DNA of 60,476 bases from the NCBI RefSeq assembly GCF_004331455.1, contig NZ_SJJR01000028.1, positions 1-60,476 of the forward strand, written 5' to 3'. Of the stretch, positions 1 through 9,300 are shown in pieces. Every line of letters starts with the position of its first letter. Positions within the stretch are counted from its first letter, which is position 1. This DNA comes from Micromonospora zingiberis. Its GTDB lineage: Bacteria; Actinomycetota; Actinomycetes; Mycobacteriales; Micromonosporaceae. Under the pieces are notes generated by a model that saw nothing but the letters and a program-made list of their open reading frames with translations, did no database searches and had not been told where the DNA came from. Made by a program: the position numbers and the translations under genes.

Positions 1-120
1 AATGTTGCCAAAGGAATCCCCACCAGACCAAACCCACAAAGGCTCAGCCCAGCACGGGGTAGAAAATCTAACTTGGCACTGGCTTATCAAGCACCCTGTT
101 GAGTTCTCAAAGAACAACCA
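1..120 (-). promoter_or_regulatory. rRNA operon leader (16S gene lies just outside the left edge)
   Basis: Read on the minus strand this stretch carries the conserved actinomycete pre-16S leader. The core TTCTTTGAGAACTCAACAG-type motif is at about 96-117, followed toward base 1 by a segment ending in CCTTTGGCAACATT, which I recognise from sequence just upstream of 16S genes in Micromonospora relatives. Seen: the motif. Known: such motifs sit in antitermination/processing leaders. Inferred: the 16S gene starts a few tens of bases left of base 1. No mature rRNA is inside the window. Confidence 0.8.
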
Positions 121-195
121 CACACCATCCGACAACCCACCAGGGCCACCATCAGGGGCATCCCACCCGCCGCTCTCGCGCCGGGCACTTTTACT

Positions 196-224
196 ACGTT
201 ACCTTACCGTCTGGCCCGTGTCAA
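196..224 (-). promoter_or_regulatory. rRNA promoter, proximal
   Basis: On the minus strand a perfect -35 hexamer TTGACA (219-224) and a -10 TAACGT (196-201) are separated by 17 bases, directly upstream of the rRNA leader. It is the best sigma-70-like promoter in the window. Confidence 0.75.
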
Positions 225-369
225 ACCGGTCTGTCCCGGTCCGTCACGCTTCATGCGGTTCGGCACCCGCGATCCGGCGCAGCGGAGATCCGCCTTGCCA
301 GGTCATCGGATTTGGCAGGCCGGCCGCTGCGGTCTCCCGCAAGCTCGCCCGGTGCCCTGCCGGTCGCAA

Positions 370-398
370 ACCTTACCCGGTCGGTTTCGCTGCGCCAA
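370..398 (-). promoter_or_regulatory. rRNA promoter, middle
   Basis: Minus-strand TTGGCG (393-398) and TAAGGT (370-375) with a 17-base spacer, in tandem with the promoters at 196-224 and 536-565. Tandem promoters are usual for actinomycete rrn operons. Confidence 0.6.
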
Positions 399-535
399 AT
401 CCGCCTCCCGGCCGATCCGACGAGCCCCACCCGGTCCGAGTCCTAAGAGGAGTAATCCTCCAGCACTCGGTGCCATCGGAGCGGGTTCTCCGGGGTTTTG
501 GCCCCGTTTTCGCCCGTTCCGCGCTGGCAGAGAGA

Positions 536-565
536 AAGTTACGCGGCCGGCGAGTTGATCGTCAA
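536..565 (-). promoter_or_regulatory. rRNA promoter, distal
   Basis: Minus-strand TTGACG (560-565) and TAACTT (536-541) with an 18-base spacer, about 110 bases downstream of the stop codon of the 674-925 gene. Apart from the three promoters and the leader I see nothing else in 1-673. Confidence 0.6.
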
Positions 566-673
566 ATCGAGGGGGAGCGGTCCCCGTCACACCCGCTCAC
601 GACACCCGACCGAAGTGGACAACCATGCAGACCGCCCCGTTGACGGTGCAGTCGTCAAACAGCCCGGACTCGC

Positions 674-925
674 TCAGGGCGTACGCCGGACGGCTGACCG
701 CCAGGCGCGGACGCCAAGCAGGCCGACGGCCGTGCCGATGGCCAACGACGCGCCGATCAGCAGTGCGTGCACCCAGAGGAAGCCGGTCGCCGGCCAGTCC
801 CCGACCACTGCGCTGGACCACGACCTCGGGTCGTTCCAGATGGCCACCGCGAATCGGGGCCAGATCACCCAGGTCCAGACCCCGACCCCGGTGAGGAAGA
901 CCGCCCAGCCACGCGACAACACCAT
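674..925 (-). CDS. SCO4848-type small membrane protein
   Basis: An 83-residue protein. It begins MVLSRGWAVF and has two hydrophobic segments (about residues 6-25 and 50-72) joined by a short loop with FAVAIWNDPRSW. The length, the LSR start and the W-rich first helix resemble the SCO4848 family of actinobacterial integral membrane proteins, whose function is unknown. The ATG at 925 gives the family's usual length; the frame is open upstream but that extension is Arg/Gly-rich and not membrane-like. It lies divergently from the gene at 995 and upstream of the rRNA promoters, with no sign of shared function. The family call is from memory of the sequence pattern. Confidence 0.7.
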   Translation of the reverse strand: MVLSRGWAVFLTGVGVWTWVIWPRFAVAIWNDPRSWSSAVVGDWPATGFLWVHALLIGASLAIGTAVGLLGVRAWRSAVRRTP

Positions 926-994
926 GGTCGGCGAGTATGCCAGCGGTTCCACCGGGGCGGTCGCAAAGCGCACCCGATCGGTACGGTGGTCGGC

Positions 995-1534
995 ATGAAC
1001 CCGCCGCTCAGCCGTACCAACGCGGAGGCGCACCTCTACCTGGACCTGCACGCCTGTTCGTGCGGGTCCACGCGGTTCCCCCGGCACAGTGCCGTCGTCG
1101 CGTTGGCGGACGGTGACCTGGCCAGCCGCTACACCGGCGCGTGCGAGGGCTGTGGCGAGGAACGGGAGTTCCTGTTCCGGCTACCGCCCACGCCCGATGG
1201 CACGGGCGGCGGATTCCGTTACGGCGGCGACGAACCGTCACAGTTGCTGGATCCGGGCGAGTGGCTCCTGGTCTCCGACGCGTACGCCGGATCGGTGCCG
1301 ACGGAATCCGGCGGCGAGGCCGGGCAGCAGGCCCAGGCCGCGCTCGCCCGGGCGGTCGCCGCGCTCGACGAAGTCGTCAAGTTCATCCCGGCCGGCGCGG
1401 ACACCGTCCCGGCGGGCGCCTTCCTCAGCGATCGGGGACGGCAGCTGCACCAGCGCGAGCCGGGTCGGTTCCGGCGGGACCGTCTCGCCGCGGTCCGGGC
1501 GGCGTACGCCGGGCTGTTGTCGCCGCCCGGCTGA
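995..1534 (+). CDS. Zinc-ribbon-like hypothetical protein beside immunity genes
   Basis: A 179-residue soluble protein. Near the N-terminus it has C21-x-C23 and, 27 residues on, C50-x-x-C53 (sequence HACSCGS ... CEGCGEE), a likely treble-clef or zinc-ribbon knuckle. The rest is an acidic region with a probable helical C-terminus (AALARAVAALDEVVKFIP). There is no signal peptide or membrane segment. The ATG at 995 is the first start that places the Cys pairs at the N-terminus. The gene converges on the two SUKH immunity genes of the toxin operon, so a role as an accessory or immunity protein is possible, but that is inference from position only. I do not recognise the family with certainty. Confidence 0.6.
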   Translation: MNPPLSRTNAEAHLYLDLHACSCGSTRFPRHSAVVALADGDLASRYTGACEGCGEEREFLFRLPPTPDGTGGGFRYGGDEPSQLLDPGEWLLVSDAYAGSVPTESGGEAGQQAQAALARAVAALDEVVKFIPAGADTVPAGAFLSDRGRQLHQREPGRFRRDRLAAVRAAYAGLLSPPG

Positions 1535-1570
1535 GCGGACCCGCCGGCACCAGCAGACCCGCCGTCGTGG

Positions 1571-2398
1571 TCAAGACTGCCCGTCTTCGTAGCGGCGGCC
1601 GGGAGGCAGGAGCTGCGCGGTCGGAAGATCGCCCACCTCCAGCGGGGTCAGGCGACCGATGAACTCGTGCATGGACCAGGCCACCGCGCGCAGCTTGCCC
1701 GCCCGGGCGGCCTCGGCCGGCGGTCCGGGCGGTCCGACCAGGTCCGACTCGGGCACGAAATAGATGATCTCCACGCCGGGTCGGGCGGAGATGGCCAGGA
1801 GGCCACCCGACGGCTTCGCGATGACCAGCCAGTCCGGTGGCAACCAAGGGTCACGGTGTACGCGCTGCGCGTGCACCAGGTCGAACGGCGGGTACTGCGG
1901 GTGCACGCCGAACAGCGGGCGCGCCGGTAGGAGGGCGAACGGTACGCCGGAAATGTGGTGCTCCACCTCGGGCTGCGCACCGTTGTTCCGGCGCAGCCAG
2001 TCCCGGTAACCCGGCGGTAGCCGTACCCCCAGGGCCGCTTCTGCCTGCTGGAGTTGCGCCTCGTCGAGTTGCCCGTACGGACGCAGCCGGGCCGGCTGCC
2101 ACAGGTGGCCGGAGGGTGGATCCAGCACCTCGTGGTCGTCCACCCGGCGGACGGTGACCTCCCACTCGTCCGCACTGGCCATGTCGAGATCGGCGAAGCG
2201 CCAGGTCTCCGCACCGACCGGAAAGGTGTCACCGAGCGTCACCTCGTGATGCGCAGACTCCTCGGCCGAGTGCGGCATGACGACCAGCTCGGCGCGCACT
2301 GGTGGCCCGACGTCGACCCAGCGCACCCCGAGGCGAGCAGGCCCGACGTCGACCGGGACGTTGTTCGGGATGGCGGCAACGTCAGTGAACGAGCGCAA
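1571..2398 (-). CDS. SUKH (SMI1/KNR4) immunity protein, distal copy
   Basis: A 275-residue protein. Residues 1-100 form an actinobacterial N-terminal domain (RLGVRWVDVGPPVRAELVV). Residues about 110-250 carry the SMI1/KNR4 (SUKH) fold, seen in the amphipathic LDEAQLQQAEAALG helix, PPGYRDWLRRNNG and a closing AWSMHEFIGRLT. SUKH proteins are the commonest immunity proteins of polymorphic toxin systems and neutralise nuclease or protease toxins. The start is TTG at 2398, chosen because a GGGAGAG ribosome site precedes it and the paralogue begins at the same residue. It is the last gene of the toxin operon, 48 bases after its paralogue, and probably protects against a C-terminal toxin domain. Confidence 0.85.
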   Translation of the reverse strand: MRSFTDVAAIPNNVPVDVGPARLGVRWVDVGPPVRAELVVMPHSAEESAHHEVTLGDTFPVGAETWRFADLDMASADEWEVTVRRVDDHEVLDPPSGHLWQPARLRPYGQLDEAQLQQAEAALGVRLPPGYRDWLRRNNGAQPEVEHHISGVPFALLPARPLFGVHPQYPPFDLVHAQRVHRDPWLPPDWLVIAKPSGGLLAISARPGVEIIYFVPESDLVGPPGPPAEAARAGKLRAVAWSMHEFIGRLTPLEVGDLPTAQLLPPGRRYEDGQS

Positions 2399-2446
2399 CG
2401 CTTCTCTCCCGGTTCTCCCCGGCTGGCCCGGGACGGTAGGACTCGC

Positions 2447-3289
2447 TCAGAACGGCCCATCCTCGTAGTTCCGCGGGTCGGTGAAGGTGCCGGGCGGCAT
2501 CAGCTGCACCGGAGGTTGGTCGTCCAACTCCTTCGGCGTCAACCGCCCGAGGAACTCACCCATCGACCAGGCCACCGCGCGCAGCTTCCGCTCACGGGCA
2601 GCTGAGGCGGGTGGGCCAGGCGGCCCCAGCAGATCCAGCTCGTGCACGAAGTAGACGTTTCCGCTACTCGCCTGGGTCGAGACGACCAGCAGCCCGCCGA
2701 AGGGGTTCGCGATCACCAACCAGGCCGGCGACAACCACGGATCCCGATGTACGCGCTGCGCGTGCACCAGGTCGAACGGCGGGTACTGCGGATGCATGCC
2801 GAACAGCGGACGCTCCGGCAGCAGCGAGAACGGTGCGCCGGGAATATGGTGCTCGACCTCGGGCAACGCGCCGTTGTTGCGGCGTAGCCAGTCCCGGTAG
2901 TCCGGTGGCAGCGGATGCCCCAGGGCCGCCTCCACCGACTGGAGCTGCGCCTCATCGAGTTGCCCGTAGGGGCGCAGCCGCGCCCGCTTCCAGAGGTGAC
3001 CCGTGGGGGGCTCCATCACCTCGTCCTCGTCCACCCGCCGGACCTTGACCTGCCACTCGTCGGCGCTGGTCATGTCGAGATCCGCGAAGCGCCAGGTCTC
3101 CTCACCCACCGGAAAGGTCTCACCAAGCGTCACCTCATACCGTGAGGTGTCTCCGCCCCGGCGCGGCATGACGACGATCTCGGCACGCACGGGTGGGCCC
3201 ACCGCTACCCAGCGCACCCCGAGGCGGGCGATGCCCACGTTGGCGGGGGTGTTGTTACGGATCGCGGTCCTGGCAGTGAAGGATCGCAA
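2447..3289 (-). CDS. SUKH (SMI1/KNR4) immunity protein, proximal copy
   Basis: A 280-residue close paralogue of the next gene, sharing the N-terminal RLGVRWV region and the SUKH core (LDEAQLQSVEAALG, DYRDWLRRNNG). It starts 38 bases after the giant toxin's stop codon. I place the start at TTG 3289, matching the paralogue. The 12-base G run at 3296-3307 (minus strand) would then be its Shine-Dalgarno sequence, 6 bases away. An ATG at 3325 in the same frame is an alternative and would put the G run inside the coding sequence, making the frame depend on run length. Likely the cognate immunity protein of the terminal calpain module (inferred from adjacency). Confidence 0.85.
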   Translation of the reverse strand: MRSFTARTAIRNNTPANVGIARLGVRWVAVGPPVRAEIVVMPRRGGDTSRYEVTLGETFPVGEETWRFADLDMTSADEWQVKVRRVDEDEVMEPPTGHLWKRARLRPYGQLDEAQLQSVEAALGHPLPPDYRDWLRRNNGALPEVEHHIPGAPFSLLPERPLFGMHPQYPPFDLVHAQRVHRDPWLSPAWLVIANPFGGLLVVSTQASSGNVYFVHELDLLGPPGPPASAARERKLRAVAWSMGEFLGRLTPKELDDQPPVQLMPPGTFTDPRNYEDGPF

Positions 3290-3295
3290 CAACTG

Positions 3296-3307
3296 CCCCC
3301 CCCCCCC
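3296..3307 (-). repeat. 12-base homopolymer G tract at the immunity gene start
   Basis: Twelve uninterrupted C on the plus strand (G on the minus strand) lie exactly where the ribosome binding site of the proximal SUKH gene should be. Homopolymers of this length are prone to slipped-strand length change and also to sequencing error. Confidence 0.9.
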
Positions 3308-3327
3308 TGTCCCTGCGGTCGGCATCC

Positions 3328-6300
3328 TCAGCCGCCCACCATGTCGTGCAGCGCGGGTTCCTCCGGCAGCGTAAACCCGAGCACCTCGCGAGCGATACGC
3401 TCGGCCTCGGCCCGCCCGACGGGGATCGACCCACCGACGCCAGCCGTGCCGTTGGTCGCCCAGTGGGCCGTGCGCTGGCCCACACCGGACGACACCACGA
3501 CGCTCAGGCCATTCACCGTACCGTCGTCGTCGAGCAGCGCAAGGTAGTTGACGATGGCCCGTTCGTCCTCCAGGTAGGTACGCCCAAGGGTGTGCCGGCG
3601 CGGTCGATCTCCCTCGGGCTTGATTGTCGTCTCCACTGCCCTGGGCGCAGGAATCGACGGCTGGGCGGGTGGGACGAATGTGCTGGTCACCGTGCCGGTT
3701 TGCGGGGCACTGCTCGCGCCGCCGACGTCCATGTGGGCGTAGTCGGAAGCCATCAGATCCAGGAAATCGCGCACCGGAATCGGTGCGGGATGCTCGTGCC
3801 CCCACGGGTTGCGCAGTCGCACCAGACCATTGGTCACCGACACGACCTCGTAGGCATGCTTGGCATACAGCCCGAATGGCAGTGTGGCCAGTCCCGGCGG
3901 GTAGGTGTTCTCCGGACGGGTACCAGCGATCACCGGGCTGCCTGCGGCGAGCAGCGCGGCCAGCCGGGTAGCCACGACGGCCTCCTGGCCGGGTCTGGTG
4001 TCGAAGAACGACATCTGGCTCGGCACACCGGTGAGCTGAGTCATCAGCTCCGCCTGTAGATAGCTGGTGCTGCCGACGTCGAGCCGGGCATAGCCGAGCG
4101 GTGCTGCCTGATGCGGGTCGTCCTTGCTGCACCACGTGGTCCAGTCCCGCTGCCAGGCGTCGCGTCGCTCATTGGTCCAGGTCCGGTCGACCGCCGCCAG
4201 TGCCTTCTCCAGCACCGACGCCCAGCCCGAACCATTCGACGACCTGTCTGCGTAGGCAGCCTCCCCGGAACTCCCGACATGCAGCGGCACATCCGGCTGC
4301 ACGGTGATCCGGAGGCGCCGGCCGGTGGGCGCCGATGTGCCGCCGTACAGGACGCTCTCGTGCAGCAGCACGTCCACCGTGCCGTCCGGGTTTGGCTGGA
4401 AGAGCTGCGCCAGCGCATCCGGCCGGTACCCGGCGACGGCCGCCATCGTGGCGAGCATCCCGCAGTCCTCGAGCACGCCTTGGCGCACGTGTTCGCGGTG
4501 CGGCGACCCGTCGAACAGCGGGGCCGCCTGCCCGGTACGGTCGTCCAGCGCCTGGCCGTATTCGACCGGATAGTTCGGGTTCGGGTCGGGCAGGGTGACC
4601 CGGTCCGCGACCACCGCGATCTCGCTGTCGGTCACGGTCGGCTCGACCTCGACCTCGACCTCGATCTCGATCTCGGTGCTCGGGTCGGGCGGCAGCATCG
4701 CACGCAGCACGTCGGTCAGCGCGTTCGGGACCAGCGCCATCCGGCGCGCGTCGGTCAGGTAGTGGAAGCCGTGCGTGCTGAGCACCGCCATGGCAGCGGG
4801 ATTCGACCCGTACGCGGCCCGGAAGGCGGCGGCCACCCGGCTGCGGTCCTCGGCCAGCAGGGCCTTGCGGCCGGCCTCGGTGGTCAGGTCGAACGCGGGC
4901 GCCGACACGGTCAGCGGGAACTCCGGGGCGCCGTCGAGGGCGTACGGGCGCAGGTCGAAGCGGCCGGTCAGGTCGATGTAGACGCCCTCGGTGGCGAGCC
5001 GGTCGGCCAGCCGTGGATCGGTTTGCCGGATCGAGGCCAGCGCGGCTGGGGGCAGCGCGATGACCTGCCCGGCCAGGGCGGGCATCCGGGGCAGCGAGGA
5101 CTGGCTCTGCTCCCCGTGCACGGCCAGCTCACGCAGTTTCGCGGTCAGTTCGGCGGCCGGTGGCGGCTGGAAGTCGGGCGCCAGCCGACTGCGGTAGTCG
5201 ATCGCCCGGAACCGCTCGACGATGGTCGGGTCCGGTTTGTACGCCAGCGCGCCGGTCACCGTGTCCGGTGTGATCCCCGGCACGCTCAGCCGGATCACCT
5301 GATGCCACCCGTCGGGTGGCAGCAGCGCCAGCCGGGCCGTCGCCTCCGGCGTACCCCAGCGCAGGCCGAGCCGGTCGACCAGCGCGTCGATCTCGCGGCG
5401 CAGCACCAGCCGGGTGGTCGGCTCGGACTGCGCGTACCAGGCGGCCATCAGGCGCAGCTCGGCGAGCCGGCCACGGTCCCGGGCGGTGAGCCCGGCCGGG
5501 TCGATCGGCCGCTCGGCGGCGCCCTGGTCGAAGAGGCCGACCTGTGCCTGGCCGGTTTCGTGCCGGGCCAGCAGTTCGGCGAACTCGTGGGCCACCGCGC
5601 GGTCCACCACCGCGTCGCCGGCCCGGTCGGAGACGGTGAGCGTGAAGGTGCCGTCGAGGTTGCGGATCGTCTGCGCCACGGTTTCGCCGGTCAGGGCACC
5701 AGCGGCGACCTGGACCCGCAGCGGCGCCAGGCCGGTCGCCCGGACTTCGAAGACGTCCGGGCCGACGGTGACGATCTGGTCCGCGCCGATCGTCTCGGCC
5801 AGGGTGGGCAGCACCAGCCGCGCCCGGTCGACCACCGCCGTGGGATCAGCCGCCGGTCGGCCCTGCCCGTGGAACTCGGAGTCCGGCAGCGCCGCGACGC
5901 TGCTCTGCGCCACTTCGACGTGGCCGTACCAGGGGCTCATCAGATCCAGGAGGGCACGTACCGGCATCGGCGCCGGGTGACTCGAATTCCACGGGTTGCG
6001 CAGCCGCACCTCCCCGTTCGCCACCGACACGATCTCGTACGCGTGCCCCGGAACGAGCCCGTACGGCGGTTGGCCGGGATACCGGGCGGCTGGCAGGCTT
6101 CCGGTGATCACTGGACTGCCGGCGGCGAGCAGGGCAGCCAAGCGGGCCTCGGCGTCGGCCTCCCGACCCGGCGTCGGGTCGAACTGACTCACGTTGCTGG
6201 GCAGCCCGGTGAGTTGGGTGAGCAGCTCCGCCTGCACCAACCGGCTGCTGCCGTTGCCGAGGCGGGCATAGCCGAGCGGGGCGGCCTGGTTCGGATCCGC

Positions 6301-9300
6301 GCCGGGTCGGGCGCTCCACTGCTGCTGCCACAGGTCGTGGCGGTGCTGGGTCCAGGTGCGGTCGACCGCCGCGATCGCCTTCTCCAGCAGCGACGCCCAG
6401 GCCGTGCCAACCACCGACTGGTCGGCGTACGCGCTGCGACCGTTCGAGTTGGCGTGCAGCGGTACGTCCGGCCACACCGTGACCCGCAGCTGACGCCCGG
6501 TCGCAGTGACCGACTGGCCCGGACCGCTGGCCTCGTGCAGCAGCACGTCCACCGAGCCGTCCGGGTTCGGCTGGAACATCCGCGTGATCGTGTCCGGCAG
6601 CTGGCCGGCGACCGCGCCGATCACGGCGATCATGCCGCAGTCGCCGAGCGCACCCTGCTGCACGTCCTCGCGGGTCGGCGGGCCGTCGAACAGCGGCGGC
6701 GGCTGCCCGGTCCGGGCGTCCAGCGCCGGTCCGTAGGCCGGGCCGGGCTCGGTCGGCGACTCCGGTGGCAGGGTCACCCGGTCGGCCACCACCCGGGTGT
6801 CGCCGGCCGGCCCCTGGTTCGCCGCGCTCTCCACCGTGCCGACGGGAGCCGGCGCGACGGGCGTGATGCCGCGCAACACGTCGGTCAGGGCGTCCGGCAC
6901 CAGGCCCATCCAGCGGGCGCTGCCCTGGTAGTGGAAGTCGTGGCTGGCGAGCAGGGCCGCGGCCTGGTCGGCGTGCAGTCCGCGCAGGGCGGCCCGGGAC
7001 CGCTGCCGGTCCTCGTGCAGTTGCGCCTGCCGGCCGGCCTCGGTGCTCAGGTCGAACGCCGGGCGGGCGGCACCCAGGTCGATCGCGGGTAGGTCCGCCA
7101 CCATGTACGGGCGCAGGTCGTAGCGGCCGGTCAGGTCGACGTAGACGCCCTCACGGGCGAGCCGGTCGGCAAGCTGCGGGTCCACCGCCCGGACCCGGTC
7201 GAGCTGCGCCTGCGGGATGCCGACGATCTGCCCGGCGAACGCCGGCATTCTCGGCATGCCGGACTGGGCGTGCTCGGCCTCGACGGCCAGTTCCCGCAGC
7301 CGAGCGGTCAGTGCCGCCGGCTGTGGCACCTGGAAGTCGGGCGCCAGCCGGGACCGGTAGTCGATCATCCGGACCCGCTCGACCTCGGTGCGGGTGGGCG
7401 CACCGGCCAGCACCGCCGAGACCGCTTCGGGCGTCAGCGACGGGACGCTGAGCTGCATCAGCTGAGTCAGCACGTCACCCGGGAGCAGCGCCCACCGGGC
7501 CCGGACGTCCGGATCACCCACCCGGAGGCCGAGGTGATCGGCGAGGGCGTCGATCTCGGCGCGTACGGCCAGCCGGCCGGCGGCGTCGGCACCGGCGTAC
7601 GCGGCGGCGAGCAGCCGGATCTCGGCGAGTCGGCCCCGATCGTGGGCGGTGAGTCCGGTGACGCTCAGCGGCCCGCGCACGTTGCCCGGATCCAACGGGC
7701 CGACCAGCGCCGGGCCGGCCTCGTGCAGCGCCACCAGCTCGGCCACCTCGTGCGCCAGGGCCCGCGCCACCACCTGATCCACCGCGCGGTCCGACACGGT
7801 GACGGTGAAGGTCCCGTCGGGGTTGCCGGTCGACTGGGCCACCACGCCGTCGGTCAACGGGCCGGTGGTGAGCCGCACGGTCAACGGAGGCTGCCCAGCC
7901 GAACGGATCTCGAACCGGTCCGATCCGACCGGCACCACCGCGTCCACCTGGGCGTACGGCGCCACCTGCGGCAGCGCGACCCGGGCCACGTCCAGCACCG
8001 CCGCCGGGTCGGCGGCCGGTCGACCCAGGCCGTGGAAGGTGGAGCCCGGCACGGCACTGGCGGTGACCGAGCCGGCCGTCGATACGCTGCCGTCATGGCC
8101 ACGCCCGCCGAGCTGTACGCCGCTATCCTGGCCGACCCCGACGACCTCGACCTGCGCCGGCGGTACGCCGACGCCATCGAGGCCACCGATCCCGACCACG
8201 CCGAACTGATCCGCATCGACCTGGCGCGATCCCGCCCCGACCGGGCGTCCGCCCTGCGGTACCGGCGGGTGATCCCGCGGCTCGCGGGTCCGGTCGCCCA
8301 CCTGCTCGTCGACTGGAAGGTGCGTAACGGCCTGGTCGAGTTGGTCACCATGACCGCCCGTGCCTTCGTCGACCACGGTGCCGAGGTCTGGGCCCAGCTC
8401 CCCGTCCGCCATCTGACCCTGGTCGAGGCGGCCGGGCTGATGCCGGAGGTCGCCGGTGTCGCCAGTCTGGGCCGCCTGGTCGCCCTCGACCTGAGCAACA
8501 ATCCGATCGGTGACGACGGGCTCGCCGCGCTGGCCGGTTCCCCGTACCTGGGCCGGCTGCGCTGGCTGGGCCTGGCCAACTGTGGCATCGGGCCGGCCGG
8601 AGCCGAGGCCCTCGCCGCCAGTCGCAACCTGCCCGACCTGCGCTACGTCGAGCTGTGGGGCAACCCCGTCGAGGTCACCGCCAAGGGCGTCGGACAGGAC
8701 ATCGACGGCAAGCCCATGTGGGTCGAGATGCCCCCGCTCGGCCGGGAACTGGACGAGCGGTACGGTCCCCTGCCCTGGCTCGACATCCGGTGGGGCTGGC
8801 GGTTGCTCGGTGTGGCCCGCTGGGACGAGGTCTGACGGCAGGCCCGGCGAACTGGTCCCCGGCCCACCGGCCGCCGCCCCCGGCGCCGAAGCGGACGGCG
8901 CGCCAGGCGTAGCTGACGACGGCGCGGGCGGAGTGGGTGGAGCGGGCGACGGCGCGGGCGGAGCGGGCGACGGCGCGGGCGGGGCGCCCAGGTTCGCTTC
9001 GGCGATCCGCTGGGCGTGGAACCGGATGCTGGGCGGAATGCCCCGCGAATCGGCTGGCAGTGCGCCGGCCTGGTCCACCACTGTCTGCCGGAGAGCCGGG
9101 CCGACCTTGGCCAGCAGGGGCCCCGCCACGGAAGCCCCGCCGAGGACCCGCAACCGGCCGCTGTCGTCGCGCAGCCCCAGCACGTCGGCCGGGCCGTCGT
9201 GCTCGGTGGCCGGTCCTTCGAGCGGCGCCAGACCCACGTGGGACAGCAGGTCGGCGACGCCGCCCGGGTATTCGGGCGCCTGACCGATCGAGAAGACCAC

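Noticed and set aside
4641..4680. Short GACCTC tandem repeat considered as a CRISPR or regulatory repeat
   Set aside because: It is only a six-base coding repeat giving alternating Glu-Ile/Glu-Val residues in the toxin linker. No CRISPR-like spacing exists anywhere in the window.
4111..7092. Long plus-strand open frame (993 codons) opposite the calpain modules
   Set aside because: Arg/Gly/His/Pro-rich translation with no domain; it is the complement of sequence with clear calpain motifs on the minus strand.
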